Of a DNA stretch of 64,000 nt, positions 24,203 through 32,212 are shown piece after piece; position 1 is the stretch's first letter, and each line of letters begins with the position of its first letter. The notes beneath the pieces were generated by a model. That model searched no databases. It saw only the letters and a list, made by a program, of their open reading frames with translations, and was not told the DNA's origin. A program made the translations under genes and the position numbers. This DNA comes from a virus: positions 37,656 through 101,655 of IMG/VR virus record IMGVR_UViG_3300007276_000035. The stretch is one strand, 5' to 3'.

Positions 24203-24934
24203 GTGAAAAAACTATTCGTTGCTGGTTGCAGTTTTAGTAATTACACCGAAGTAGATAAAGTATACGGTGAGTTTGCTAGCGAAAAGATGGGTATAGAATA
24301 TAGACATCTAGCTGGTGGCTGTGGCAGCAACGATCGTTCCATTCGACTTATAATGAGTGCTATCTTAAACGGCAGCATGGACCCAGGCGATATTATAGTT
24401 TATCAACCAACAGAGTCAACCCGCACTGAATTTGCAAGCTGGTCCTTAACTGATACTCCAGATGGAAAACTGTACATGGACTCCATCTGGCCCTGGGTAA
24501 AACACGAGAAGAATGCATTATTAGAATACACGGAAACCAATACAGTGATAACTCGATGGAAAACAGACAGTCACAAGTGGCAACCAGGCAAAGACGCTGA
24601 GCTCCACAGAGCATACGAAATGTATGGCACTGTCTATAACCATGCACTAGAAATAGAGCGTAACAAATTACTTATGCTTCGGGAATTTGTAAACTCACGT
24701 AATATAAATTTTACAGTATTATGGACTGGGTATGCGTTAGATTTGCTAGAAACATACAGCATATTACTCGATGATCAAGATATACAATTAACAGAAATTT
24801 GTCCAGAATTAGCACCGGAGCCACTGGAAGAATATCAATTACACGGGACAGACCTGGCTCATTTGTCTCTAGAAGGACATAAACTATTAGGCGATAGATT
24901 AGCTAGCGCCTTAAACACTACATTCGGAGAGTAA
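24203..24934 (+). CDS. SGNH-like protein (GCSF type)
   Basis: It starts with K-L-F-V-A-G-C-S-F-S-N-Y, a block I variant, contains H-L-A-G-G-C-G-S-N-D-R-S as block II, and ends G-T-D-L-A-H-L-S-L-E-G-H-K-L-L. This is the GCSF group of phage SGNH proteins, of unknown substrate. A GTG start follows the bS21 stop by two bases. A relative lies at 55599. Confidence 0.6.
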   Translation: MKKLFVAGCSFSNYTEVDKVYGEFASEKMGIEYRHLAGGCGSNDRSIRLIMSAILNGSMDPGDIIVYQPTESTRTEFASWSLTDTPDGKLYMDSIWPWVKHEKNALLEYTETNTVITRWKTDSHKWQPGKDAELHRAYEMYGTVYNHALEIERNKLLMLREFVNSRNINFTVLWTGYALDLLETYSILLDDQDIQLTEICPELAPEPLEEYQLHGTDLAHLSLEGHKLLGDRLASALNTTFGE

Positions 24935-24935
24935 A

Positions 24936-25319
24936 ATGGCATACAGTGATAAAGTTTTAGATCATTACGAAAACCCGCGCAACGTTGGTAAGTTTGATCC
25001 AAAAGAAGATAGCATAGGCACCGGAATGGTGGGCGCGCCAGCATGTGGTGACGTAATGAGACTACAAATTAAAGTTGGTAAAGATGGTTTAATCGAAGAC
25101 GCTAAGTTTAAAACATACGGTTGCGGCAGTGCTATTGCATCAAGTTCGCTACTAACTGAATGGGTAAAAGGAATGACACTAGAACAAGCAAGTGAAGTGC
25201 GAAACACAGAAATTGCTCAAGAACTAGCATTACCGCCAGTTAAAATACATTGCAGTGTATTAGCTGAGGATGCTATCAAAGCCGCCGTTCGCGACTATCG
25301 AGAAAAGCATGGATCTTAA
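24936..25319 (+). CDS. iscU: IscU, iron-sulfur cluster scaffold
   Basis: This is a complete IscU of 127 residues. The three cluster ligands fall at the same numbers as in E. coli: C37 (G-A-P-A-C-G-D), C63 (Y-G-C-G-S) and C106 (I-H-C-S-V), with H105 and D39. The L-P-P-V-K motif at 99-103, recognised by the HscA chaperone, is intact, so it can probably use the host HscA/HscB release system. It builds [2Fe-2S] clusters from sulfur supplied by a cysteine desulfurase. It is one gene away from bS21 and two from ClpX. Confidence 0.95.
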   Translation: MAYSDKVLDHYENPRNVGKFDPKEDSIGTGMVGAPACGDVMRLQIKVGKDGLIEDAKFKTYGCGSAIASSSLLTEWVKGMTLEQASEVRNTEIAQELALPPVKIHCSVLAEDAIKAAVRDYREKHGS

Positions 25320-25713
25320 AAAAGCATTATGGTACACAGCAGGAATGCTGTGTCTAGTGTTAGCTTATATTGGATTTATACTACCAGGTATTCCTTTTAG
25401 CATTCCATTGGTAGGTGCAGCGTATTGCTTTGCTAAATCAAGTGAAAAAATGCACGACTGGTTATATAACCATCCTTGGTTTGGTGAGTTCTTAACAAAC
25501 TTTACTGAAAAGAAAATATTTCCTACCAAAGCAAAGTACATGATGGTAGCAATGATGTCTACAACTGTAGTCATTATGTGGTTTACTACACATAACCTTG
25601 TTGCTGTATTTTGGGCAGCACTGTTTATGGCAAGTGGTGCATGGTGGACTTGGCGCTTGCCAGGTAGTGAGGAAGAATGGGAAAAGAGACAGAACAAATC
25701 TACTACGAAGTAG
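25309..25713 (+). CDS. YbaN/DUF454-like inner membrane protein
   Basis: Starting from ATG 25309 (MDLKKALWYTAGMLCLV), it has G-F-I-L-P-G-I-P-F-S-I-P near the first membrane segment, A-A-Y-C-F-A-K-S-S-E-K, and H-P-W-F-G-E-F, the signature of DUF454. Three or four membrane segments are expected. It overlaps the IscU stop by 11 bases. Function of the family is unknown. Confidence 0.75.
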   Translation: MDLKKALWYTAGMLCLVLAYIGFILPGIPFSIPLVGAAYCFAKSSEKMHDWLYNHPWFGEFLTNFTEKKIFPTKAKYMMVAMMSTTVVIMWFTTHNLVAVFWAALFMASGAWWTWRLPGSEEEWEKRQNKSTTK

Positions 25714-26117
25714 ACCTTCCACAATTACCGGATGATATATTAGACTCTGATCCGGAATCAATCCTTAAACGTACCTGTACCTTCGACCGTATCGAATACG
25801 GGTACGGTAGCTTTGAAGCAAACCCAGAGCTATACGAGTTCTTACAGCCCTACTACAAAACGCCAATTATTGTACGCTATCAATTAGTGCTTAACGACTT
25901 ACCTAAGCACACTGACTTTTGTGATCAAGACTACAAATGCAATTACATTATTACACCAGGTGGTGACAATGTAATAACCACCTGGTACAAACAGGATCGC
26001 GTATTAGCTTATACTCAATTCGAATCACAGTTATGGTACAAGTTTAACGTGACACTTGAACACGATGTAATAAATGTAAAATCACCTCGCGTAAGTGTAA
26101 CGGTGAAAGAAACATGA
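25677..26117 (+). CDS. 2OG dioxygenase-like beta-helix protein, 146 aa
   Basis: P-K-H-T-D-F-C-D gives an H-x-D pair, followed by N-Y-I-I-T-P-G-G and later L-E-H-D-V-I-N-V-K-S-P-R-V-S-V-T-V with a distal His and Arg. This layout fits the double-stranded beta-helix of Fe(II)/2-oxoglutarate oxygenases. The substrate is unknown. It overlaps both neighbours. Confidence 0.5.
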   Translation: MGKETEQIYYEVDLPQLPDDILDSDPESILKRTCTFDRIEYGYGSFEANPELYEFLQPYYKTPIIVRYQLVLNDLPKHTDFCDQDYKCNYIITPGGDNVITTWYKQDRVLAYTQFESQLWYKFNVTLEHDVINVKSPRVSVTVKET

Positions 26118-26416
26118 AGCGGTACTTAATAACAGCTTGGATGATCTTGATTTGGTGTTTGTTGTTACCTATAACACCATTTATTAAACAAAGTAACTGT
26201 TGGTATTATAGTGTAAAGAAACGTATATCGCAGGGCGGATCTATTGAGGCAATAGCAAGTAAGTATTGGTCAGGATATCACTTTGCTTGGATAGATCAAG
26301 ACGGGGTTTTCCATGATTATAATGTAAGATACCGCTTACCTGATCACAGCCCTTGGTGGAAGTTTATCTTATATAGCGGCAGAGAGCGTGAATTCAAAAG
26401 AATAAAAATAGGTTGA
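26114..26416 (+). CDS. Single-pass membrane protein, 100 aa
   Basis: One N-terminal transmembrane segment (W-M-I-L-I-W-C-L-L-L-P-I) is followed by a soluble domain with aromatic residues (Y-H-F-A-W-I-D-Q-D-G-V). ATGA overlap with the preceding gene. The soluble part contains a C-W-Y-Y and an H-F-A-W, faintly like a papain-like motif, which is not enough for an assignment. Confidence 0.5.
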   Translation: MKRYLITAWMILIWCLLLPITPFIKQSNCWYYSVKKRISQGGSIEAIASKYWSGYHFAWIDQDGVFHDYNVRYRLPDHSPWWKFILYSGREREFKRIKIG

Positions 26417-26441
26417 CAAGTTACTATTAACCTAGTAATAT
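26413..26441 (+). promoter_or_regulatory. Sigma-70 promoter
   Basis: TTGACA (26413-26418), 17 bp, TAATAT (26436-26441); TATAGT at 26439 is an alternative -10. It overlaps the end of the previous gene and precedes a gene with a good AGGAG site. Confidence 0.6.
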
Positions 26442-26479
26442 AGTATATATAGTTACAATTTTACTAGGAGTAATAGTAC

Positions 26480-26899
26480 ATGACAATGCACCTATTAGGT
26501 CACCAGTATTCAACTATCAACACCAAGAAGCGTAAAGTGAAGTATACAAGAGCACAGCAAGAATCGTGGACTAAAGAGTGGCGCGCACAAAACAAATGGA
26601 ACAAGCAACGCGGGTTTCCATCTATTACCTTAGAAGAATTTATCGATCAATTGCACGGCAAGACTAAACGTGTATTGAAACAACCTACATTGTCTGCTCC
26701 TCAAACTACAAATTATCGAGAGACACAACCATATCCTAGTAAAAGCGACGAAGGTGTGGGTATCGCTGGTAAACAAGAACCAAAAGTTTACGACGGTGAG
26801 CGCAAGTTGTTGGGTATTGCTACAATGCATAAGTCAAATATGGTACCTGTGTTTGATCAAGAAAGTGCAAAAGATATAGCTAACATGAGGCGTAACTAA
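26480..26899 (+). CDS. Hypothetical basic protein, 139 aa
   Basis: The N-terminal 60 residues are Lys/Arg/Trp-rich (K-K-R-K-V-K-Y-T-R-A-Q-Q-E-S-W), suggesting nucleic-acid contact. A later segment Y-D-G-E-R-K-L-L-G-I-A-T-M-H-K-S-N-M-V-P-V-F reads as a beta hairpin seen in several phage proteins. Own sigma-70 promoter and strong ribosome binding site. Function unknown. Confidence 0.5.
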   Translation: MTMHLLGHQYSTINTKKRKVKYTRAQQESWTKEWRAQNKWNKQRGFPSITLEEFIDQLHGKTKRVLKQPTLSAPQTTNYRETQPYPSKSDEGVGIAGKQEPKVYDGERKLLGIATMHKSNMVPVFDQESAKDIANMRRN

Positions 26900-27111
26900 T
26901 GAATTACTTTAACATGCAAGGTCCATTAATTAATTTGGATCATGTGCGTAAAATTACAGAAATCGTAGACATTGCGCACCCCAGCGATTCCAGAATAACA
27001 GCAGGCTTTACATTAGAATACAGTGACGGAACCGTAGAAAAGTTTGCTGGCTCTGGTGATACAATGACATCATTGTACGAACGGTTAAGAACACGGGCAC
27101 AAAAGTTCTAG
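26899..27111 (+). CDS. Small hypothetical protein, 70 aa
   Basis: Overlaps the previous stop (TAATG). Two beta strands and a C-terminal helix are likely (F-T-L-E-Y-S-D-G-T-V-E-K-F). No family recognised. Confidence 0.45.
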   Translation: MNYFNMQGPLINLDHVRKITEIVDIAHPSDSRITAGFTLEYSDGTVEKFAGSGDTMTSLYERLRTRAQKF

Positions 27112-27138
27112 ATTTTAGAACAAGAGCATATATCCAAA

Positions 27139-27190
27139 GATAAATAAAGTTGTAACAAAAACAAATAATACGCCAATTGGGTTTATTTGT
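27139..27190 (+). promoter_or_regulatory. Late promoter and hairpin in the Hsp20 leader
   Basis: GATAAATA at 27139-27146 is a T4-type late element. ACAAATAA (27161-27168) pairs with TTATTTGT (27183-27190) around a 14-nt loop. An A/U-rich hairpin in a small heat-shock gene leader could act as a thermosensor, but its stem does not cover the AAGGAG site, so a simple leader structure or weak terminator is as likely. Confidence 0.4.
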
Positions 27191-27228
27191 GTTACATTAA
27201 ATCTTGCTTAACTTAAAGGAGATACACT

Positions 27229-27705
27229 ATGACAAGCAAACCATTACGACTCTCATTGAGAGATCTTCAAAACACCCCATTAGGTAAACTAGGCATTGGA
27301 TTCGATCGCACGTTCGAAGACATGTTCGACGCAGCAGGCGCTTGCTTAACAGGTAACGGAGGCTACCCTCCCTACAATATTGCTAAACTTACCGATGACC
27401 TTGGCAGCAGCACTTACGAAATAACGTTAGCTGTAGCTGGATTCAAGGATGACGACATAGAGATTGTTGTCGAAAACAATCATTTGCGTGTCGTTGGTAA
27501 TTCTAACGCATTGTCTCAAAAAGAAGACGTATCGGTGGAATACCTACATAAAGGCATTGCGGAGCGCAACTTTACCCGCACTTTTACTTTGGCAGAACAT
27601 GTAGAAGTACGAGAAGCTCTTTTGCGTGATGGTATCTTAAAGATACGATTGGTGAGAACTGTCCCAGAGGAACTACAACCTCTGAAGATAGAAATCAAAT
27701 CTTAA
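27229..27705 (+). CDS. Hsp20 small heat-shock protein
   Basis: A central alpha-crystallin domain (Y-E-I-T-L-A-V-A-G-F-K-D-D-D-I-E-I, then R-N-F-T-R-T-F-T-L-A-E-H-V, then L-R-D-G-I-L-K-I-R-L) is followed by a short tail with L-K-I-E-I. Length 158 is typical. It holds unfolding proteins in a refoldable state and works with Clp and Hsp70/DnaJ machines, both represented here. A perfect terminator-like hairpin follows the gene. Confidence 0.92.
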   Translation: MTSKPLRLSLRDLQNTPLGKLGIGFDRTFEDMFDAAGACLTGNGGYPPYNIAKLTDDLGSSTYEITLAVAGFKDDDIEIVVENNHLRVVGNSNALSQKEDVSVEYLHKGIAERNFTRTFTLAEHVEVREALLRDGILKIRLVRTVPEELQPLKIEIKS

Positions 27706-27710
27706 TCAAC

Positions 27711-27736
27711 ATGGTCCCTGTTCAAGCAGGGACCAT
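27711..27736 (+). terminator. Terminator-like hairpin after Hsp20
   Basis: ATGGTCCCTG and CAGGGACCAT pair perfectly over 10 bp with a six-base loop (TTCAAG). Only a short T stretch follows, so termination may be partial, with read-through into the ClpS gene. Confidence 0.65.
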
Positions 27737-27759
27737 TAACTTTACACACAGAGGTACAA

Positions 27760-28056
27760 ATGGCTAACACTAAAACAAAAACCAAAGAATCAGTTGATAT
27801 TTCTTACCCTAGTCGATTTAAGGTAATAATCCACAATGATGACTTTACGCCTGTTGAATTTGTTATTCAGCTATTAGTTGAAATATTTAACAAGACAATC
27901 GACGAAGCTAACGATATAACTATGCTAGTGCATACACAAGGATCTGGTATAGCAGGAGTTTACAGCTACGAAGTAGCAGAACAAAAACTCCATGAGGCGA
28001 GTTTAATTATAAGGCACAAAGGGCATCCGCTTCTGGTCGAAATAGAGGCTGTGTGA
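27760..28056 (+). CDS. clpS: ClpS, N-end-rule adaptor for ClpAP
   Basis: The ClpS core is intact: I-H-N-D-D-F-T-P-V-E-F-V (the Asp pair that holds the N-terminal amino group), L-V-H-T-Q-G-S-G-I-A-G-V-Y (the pocket His) and Y-E-V-A-E-Q-K. The disordered N-terminus of about 18 residues, needed to regulate ClpA, is present. It delivers proteins with bulky N-terminal residues to ClpA. The stop overlaps the cysteine desulfurase start by GTGA. Confidence 0.93.
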   Translation: MANTKTKTKESVDISYPSRFKVIIHNDDFTPVEFVIQLLVEIFNKTIDEANDITMLVHTQGSGIAGVYSYEVAEQKLHEASLIIRHKGHPLLVEIEAV

Positions 28057-29279
28057 AAAATATTTTTAACAAACGGTATTTTTCTATATTTAAAAATAAT
28101 CCAGATTTAATTTATATGGATAGTGCAGCTAGCACACAAACGCACGATTCTGTTCTGCAAGCTATGCATCGTTATTACACTGAATATAGAGCTAATGTAG
28201 GTAGAGGTGAATATCCTTTGTCTGAGCAAGCTACGATAGCCGTAGATATAGCAAGAGAACAAGTAGCATCGCTTCTATCAACAACAGCAGACCATATACT
28301 GTTTACTAGCGGTGCTACGCAAGGATTAAACATGGTAGCAAATTGGAACAAAAGTGTTCCTCAAGTTATCATAACAGAACTAGAACATAATGCAAACATA
28401 GTGCCTTGGTTAGCTCAAGGCCGGACAGTGCATAATAACCAATTACGTGTTATCCCAAGTTCGGGAAGCACAATTAACATAGACAAAGCCGTAGAAATAC
28501 TTGAAGAAGCACCTGCTGGTTCTTTACTTAGTATAACAATGGTTAGTAACGTATCAGGCGTAGATGTCTGTACGGACAGATTAATAAAAATGGCGAGATC
28601 CTTAGGGCATCAGGTTTGCATAGATGCTTGTCAAGGAATGCCGTATTGTTTGCCAGCTGGAATAGCTAGTGGATTGTTTAGCACTATAATAGATGCAGAC
28701 TACCTGGTGTTTAGTGCGCATAAGATGTACGGCCCAACCGGAGTAGGGGCGGTATATGTTAAGCACAATCTAGATAAAATGAGACCACAATACTTTGGTG
28801 GCGGCGCAGTAGCAAATGTTACGTTTGATGGCATTGAATATTCGACAGGTGTCAGCAAGCATGAACCTGGAACACCAAACATTGCTTCTATAATTGGATT
28901 TGGGCAGATTGCTGAAATGTATAGTTATGTAGGTTACGAAAAAATACTTGATCTTTACCTAAACAAATTTAAACTAAGTAGGCAGTATTTTGCAAATATC
29001 CCTGGCCTAACTCCTGTAGGACGGTCTGACGCAAGCACTCGACTATCGGTATCCATGGCAACCTTTATTCCCAACAATCACCATAGTTCAGATATAAGTA
29101 CACTGCTTAGTAGAACAAATTTGGCAGTCAGAACAGGTAGACTATGTTCTCACCCTTACGTAGATAAGATTTCAAAAGGTAAGGGAGTTGTTAGACTTAG
29201 CTGGGGTTTATACAACGACGAAGATGATTTTAGACAAGCTCGAGAGATACTTGAAAACACAATGAAGAAACTTAATTAG
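28053..29279 (+). CDS. sufS: SufS-type cysteine desulfurase
   Basis: The 408-residue protein has the group II desulfurase features: E-H-N-A-N at 111, D-A-C-Q-G around 191, F-S-A-H-K-M-Y-G with the PLP lysine at 224, and R-T-G-R-L-C-S-H-P with the persulfide cysteine at 365. It removes sulfur from cysteine and passes it to SufE, present here at 45096. It starts with GTG inside the ClpS stop, so the two are translationally coupled. Confidence 0.93.
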   Translation: MKNIFNKRYFSIFKNNPDLIYMDSAASTQTHDSVLQAMHRYYTEYRANVGRGEYPLSEQATIAVDIAREQVASLLSTTADHILFTSGATQGLNMVANWNKSVPQVIITELEHNANIVPWLAQGRTVHNNQLRVIPSSGSTINIDKAVEILEEAPAGSLLSITMVSNVSGVDVCTDRLIKMARSLGHQVCIDACQGMPYCLPAGIASGLFSTIIDADYLVFSAHKMYGPTGVGAVYVKHNLDKMRPQYFGGGAVANVTFDGIEYSTGVSKHEPGTPNIASIIGFGQIAEMYSYVGYEKILDLYLNKFKLSRQYFANIPGLTPVGRSDASTRLSVSMATFIPNNHHSSDISTLLSRTNLAVRTGRLCSHPYVDKISKGKGVVRLSWGLYNDEDDFRQAREILENTMKKLN

Positions 29280-29288
29280 GAGACACAC

Positions 29289-29822
29289 ATGCAAACATTT
29301 GTAGTTACAGTTCCAGAAGTAACATTTAAAACTAGGATTCAAACAGACGAAGCACCAGGCTTTGCTTGGAAGGATGTAACAAGTAGAGATATATTCCAGG
29401 GCAAGCGAGTTGCTGTATTTTCACTTCCTGGCGCATTTACTCCTACATGCTCTAGTACCCATTTGCCGGGATTCGAAGCTGCATACGATCAGCTTAAAGA
29501 GCAAGGTATTGATGAAGTATACTGCATAAGTGTAAACGATGCATTTACTATGAATGCTTGGTTAACAAGCCTGGATATTGAGAACGTTAAGCCTATACCA
29601 GACGGCAGCGGTGAGTTTACTCGCAAGATGGGCTTTTTGGTAAACAAAGACAACCTTGGTTTTGGTATGCGTTCTTGGCGCTATAGCATGATTGTAAGAG
29701 ATGGCGTAGTAGAAATGATGTGGGTAGAGCCAGGTCTTAAGGATAACGCAGAAAATGACCCGTTCATAGTTAGTGATGCACAGACTATGCTCGACTTTCT
29801 AAAGAAACCCAAAGAAGAATAA
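29289..29822 (+). CDS. Peroxiredoxin, Prx5 type
   Basis: S-L-P-G-A-F-T-P-T-C-S-S-T-H-L-P-G-F is the peroxidatic cysteine site of Prx5/AhpE-like enzymes, with the conserved Thr and a downstream Arg in M-R-S-W-R-Y-S. It reduces peroxides. Placed directly after the desulfurase, it would protect nascent iron-sulfur clusters and phage enzymes from oxidative damage. Strong GGAGA site. Confidence 0.9.
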   Translation: MQTFVVTVPEVTFKTRIQTDEAPGFAWKDVTSRDIFQGKRVAVFSLPGAFTPTCSSTHLPGFEAAYDQLKEQGIDEVYCISVNDAFTMNAWLTSLDIENVKPIPDGSGEFTRKMGFLVNKDNLGFGMRSWRYSMIVRDGVVEMMWVEPGLKDNAENDPFIVSDAQTMLDFLKKPKEE

Positions 29823-29833
29823 AGGAGACAGTA

Positions 29834-30013
29834 ATGGCAGGAAAAGGTGACACCCCTCGTCCACTATCAGTGACGAGAAAACAGTTCGACGATGAATATG
29901 ATAGAATATTCCGGAAGCGAGCTGAAGACAAGAAGCGCAAAGAAGCACTCGACCAACTCGCTGAAATAGCGCAAGAACATGGCGAATATGACACAAAACC
30001 GGAGAAAGAATAA
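29834..30013 (+). CDS. Small basic/acidic phage protein, 59 aa
   Basis: The beginning M-A-G-K-G-D-T-P-R-P is a widespread phage protein signature of unknown function. The rest is a charged helix. An AAAGGAGA site lies upstream, and it follows the peroxiredoxin gene by 11 bases. Confidence 0.6.
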   Translation: MAGKGDTPRPLSVTRKQFDDEYDRIFRKRAEDKKRKEALDQLAEIAQEHGEYDTKPEKE

Positions 30014-30016
30014 AGG

Positions 30017-30045
30017 TTGACACATATACAAATAGGTAGTAAAAT
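30017..30045 (+). promoter_or_regulatory. Sigma-70 promoter giving a leaderless start
   Basis: TTGACA (30017-30022), 17 bp, TAAAAT (30040-30045). The ATG is at 30052, seven bases after the -10 box, with no Shine-Dalgarno. Confidence 0.7.
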
Positions 30046-30051
30046 AAGTAT

Positions 30052-30483
30052 ATGAGTAAATTACTAAACTTATTAGAAAAGTGTGACCGCAAAAGAGTTA
30101 TTCTCGATCGACAAAGTTCTGATCCTTATTTAACACGATATTACTTGCTATTTAAAGATCGGCCTTCATGGTTTCCGTTTAACATATTTTTGCATAATTT
30201 TCATAAAGGAGACCCTGATGACTTACACGATCATCCTTGGCCTTATTTCACTTTTATACTGCGTGGTGGTTATTGGGAGCATACTCCAGGAGGACGATTC
30301 TGGAGAGGCCGCGGGCATTTTAGAATCTGCGGTGCTCGTAGTTTGCATCGGATTGAGCTTGACCCTGATCACGATACTTGGACATTATTTATACCTGGAC
30401 TCAAGTTACGCGAGTGGGGGTTTGTAGATAATGGTATTTGGAAACAACACGAAGATTATTTAACTGAGAAATACAAAGGGTAA
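30052..30483 (+). CDS. Cupin-like protein, 143 aa
   Basis: F-N-I-F-L-H-N-F and D-L-H-D-H-P-W-P-Y-F-T-F-I-L-R-G-G-Y-W-E-H carry the metal-binding His pattern of cupins, with a second motif around S-L-H-R-I-E-L. Similar proteins occur in many phages without known substrate. The start codon lies at the predicted transcription start. Confidence 0.7.
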   Translation: MSKLLNLLEKCDRKRVILDRQSSDPYLTRYYLLFKDRPSWFPFNIFLHNFHKGDPDDLHDHPWPYFTFILRGGYWEHTPGGRFWRGRGHFRICGARSLHRIELDPDHDTWTLFIPGLKLREWGFVDNGIWKQHEDYLTEKYKG

Positions 30484-30490
30484 CGCTACA

Positions 30491-30658
30491 GTGATAGTTT
30501 GTGTTTGCGGGAATGTATCCACTGAAGATGTAAAGAATACAGAACAAAAAACTTTAGAGGAATTTAAAAAAGAAACCGGAGCGTGTGTCAAGTGCTGCAA
30601 GTGCTGTGACACACTTAATCATTATTGGAATAAGTTTCATGAAAATCAAAATAGTTAA
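30491..30658 (+). CDS. BFD-like [2Fe-2S] ferredoxin, 55 aa
   Basis: The GTG-started frame reads M-I-V-C-V-C-G-N-V-S, then 25 residues, then G-A-C-V-K-C-C-K-C-C. This C-x-C...C-x-x-C spacing (C4, C6, C32, C35) is that of bacterioferritin-associated ferredoxin. BFD draws iron out of bacterioferritin by electron transfer, using a ferredoxin reductase of the type encoded at 37782. A CC-CC cluster at the end adds extra thiols. It overlaps the deaminase start by 20 bases. Confidence 0.65.
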   Translation: MIVCVCGNVSTEDVKNTEQKTLEEFKKETGACVKCCKCCDTLNHYWNKFHENQNS

Positions 30659-31283
30659 AGCCTACATGGACACAGCGTTCCGCTTTGCAGAATGTAGTAC
30701 AGCAGTACGCGCTAAAGTAGGAGCTATTGTTGTTAAGGATGATAGCATTATTTCAATCGGATATAACGGTACCCCCAGCGGCTGGGGTAATTGCTGCGAA
30801 ACGAGAGAGTATATGTCTCCGGATGCAGGAAGTTGGCTTGACCCAGACACTATCGAAGAACAATGGCCTTATACAGAAATTGTCGAAGAAGCAGACGTAG
30901 AAGTTGATCAAGAAGCATATAAGGCTTATGTAGCAGTATTAAATACCAATGAGTTTGTTGCGCCTTTAGAGATACACTACAGGAAAACTGGTGAAGTCTT
31001 TCGTTCGGAAAAACGTTATGCACTAGTAACCAAACCAGAAGTAAACCATGCTGAGTTTAATGCGATTGTTAAGCTAGCCAAACGAACCGAAAGTTCGGAT
31101 GGTGCTACACTATTTTGCACACACAGTCCTTGCGAAAATTGTGCAAAACTTATTGCACTAAGTGGAATCAGAACAGTTTATTACGGCAAAGACTGGCCTA
31201 GCAGCAAAACATCGCCACAAGGCTTAGAGTACTTAAAGAAATCCTCAGTAGAGGTAATTAGAGTATTGGGATACCAAGAATGA
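30639..31283 (+). CDS. dCMP deaminase-like protein
   Basis: The zinc site is V-N-H-A-E-F-N-A and S-P-C-E-N-C-A-K. The ATG at 30639 gives M-K-I-K-I-V-K-A-Y-M-D-T-A-F, the usual start; a longer frame upstream would run through the BFD gene. An insertion of about 60 residues separates the first strand from the HAE motif, longer than in T4 Cd. It converts dCMP to dUMP for thymidylate synthesis. Confidence 0.85.
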   Translation: MKIKIVKAYMDTAFRFAECSTAVRAKVGAIVVKDDSIISIGYNGTPSGWGNCCETREYMSPDAGSWLDPDTIEEQWPYTEIVEEADVEVDQEAYKAYVAVLNTNEFVAPLEIHYRKTGEVFRSEKRYALVTKPEVNHAEFNAIVKLAKRTESSDGATLFCTHSPCENCAKLIALSGIRTVYYGKDWPSSKTSPQGLEYLKKSSVEVIRVLGYQE

Positions 31284-31669
31284 CAACTACATTTGGTTAT
31301 GATCATCTAGATGAGCTTCAAGATCGCTACCCCGCACCGATAGGAGATAGTTATCTAGCAGGCGCAATAGAGGGATATTTACTACACGGTATTCTCCCAG
31401 GGCCTTTTTTAGAAGCTATGCTTTCTAATGATCTTTTTGGTGCAGTGGGGAACGCCGTGAATCACGGCGTTCTTAGAAGCGCAGATTATAGGGATCGCAA
31501 GCATTTATATGATTCTGCACGGTGGATCAAGAAATATGTTCCCAAGGAAGCATACGGTTCACGAAAGAAAGTAGCTGAATGGAGTAAAAACAAAAAACTA
31601 AGAGAACAGTTTCGTTTAGAGTATGCTGCATCAAAGTTAAGCGGGTGCCCGATTATTAACTTTGGATAA
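31280..31669 (+). CDS. Hypothetical phage protein, 129 aa
   Basis: The sequence has G-A-I-E-G-Y-L-L-H-G-I-L-P-G and a basic helical C-terminus (R-K-K-V-A-E-W-S-K-N-K-K). A perfect 10-bp hairpin with a three-base loop is embedded in the coding sequence at 31450-31472. ATGA overlap with the deaminase. Function unknown. Confidence 0.5.
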   Translation: MTTTFGYDHLDELQDRYPAPIGDSYLAGAIEGYLLHGILPGPFLEAMLSNDLFGAVGNAVNHGVLRSADYRDRKHLYDSARWIKKYVPKEAYGSRKKVAEWSKNKKLREQFRLEYAASKLSGCPIINFG

Positions 31670-31672
31670 ATA
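31665..31672 (+). promoter_or_regulatory. Late promoter 5 nt before a start codon
   Basis: GATAAATA ends at 31672; the ATG of the next reading frame is at 31678. No Shine-Dalgarno is seen. Confidence 0.5.
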
Positions 31673-31677
31673 AATGT

Positions 31678-32208
31678 ATGGTATCCAGAATCGAATTCAG
31701 CCGCAATCCCGAACTCACAGTAAAACGTGTTCCGAGTGATGCGCAACACATCGGTAAACTCAAGAGTCTCGATGTGTATTGGCATGAACCTGACTCCGAT
31801 GAGGGTGATGTATATGTTACTAGGCAAGACGAGCGTAACCGGAAAAGAATAGTCGCCCTTTGACAGTTTGGAAAGTTTCCTGGTAAACCAGCATGGCAAG
31901 TAGACATGGCATCAGTTAACCCCCAATATCAGGGACACGGAATAGTGCCTATGATTTATCGTTTTTTGATGCTAAACATTCCGGGATTTATATTACAAGC
32001 AGGTAGCACACAAAGCAGGGGTGGCAGGGCTATCTGGAACGTCCTTGCTAATTTCAAGGACATTGTTGTATATACTATGAAAGGTAAAGAAGCCATTGAG
32101 CTAGGGTCAGATCCGCTAAGCGGGGAAGTATCTGGTGAAGAAGACGGCATTACTGTATACGGTGATTACGATGACAACAAAACTCAAGTTTACGCAACAA
32201 AACGCTAA
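31678..32208 (+). pseudogene. GNAT-like acetyltransferase with an in-frame TGA
   Basis: The frame runs 61 codons to TGA at 31861-31863 and continues open in the same frame to 32208. After the stop it reads Q-F-G-K-F-P-G-K-P-A-W-Q-V-D-M-A-S-V, then N-P-Q-Y-Q-G-H-G-I, the acetyl-CoA loop of GNAT enzymes. Upstream is a beta region (Y-V-T-R-Q-D-E-R-N-R-K-R-I-V-A-L). A nonsense mutation in a 176-residue protein is the simplest reading; read-through is possible. An internal start at 31906 would give only the second half. Confidence 0.6.
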
Positions 32209-32212
32209 AAAC

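Noticed and set aside
27139-27228. RNA thermometer in the Hsp20 leader
   Set aside because: The hairpin lies well upstream of the AAGGAG site and does not pair with it, so temperature control is not supported.
31678-32208. TGA recoded as tryptophan in this phage
   Set aside because: Many genes in the window end properly in TGA, often in ATGA overlaps, so a code change is not supported.
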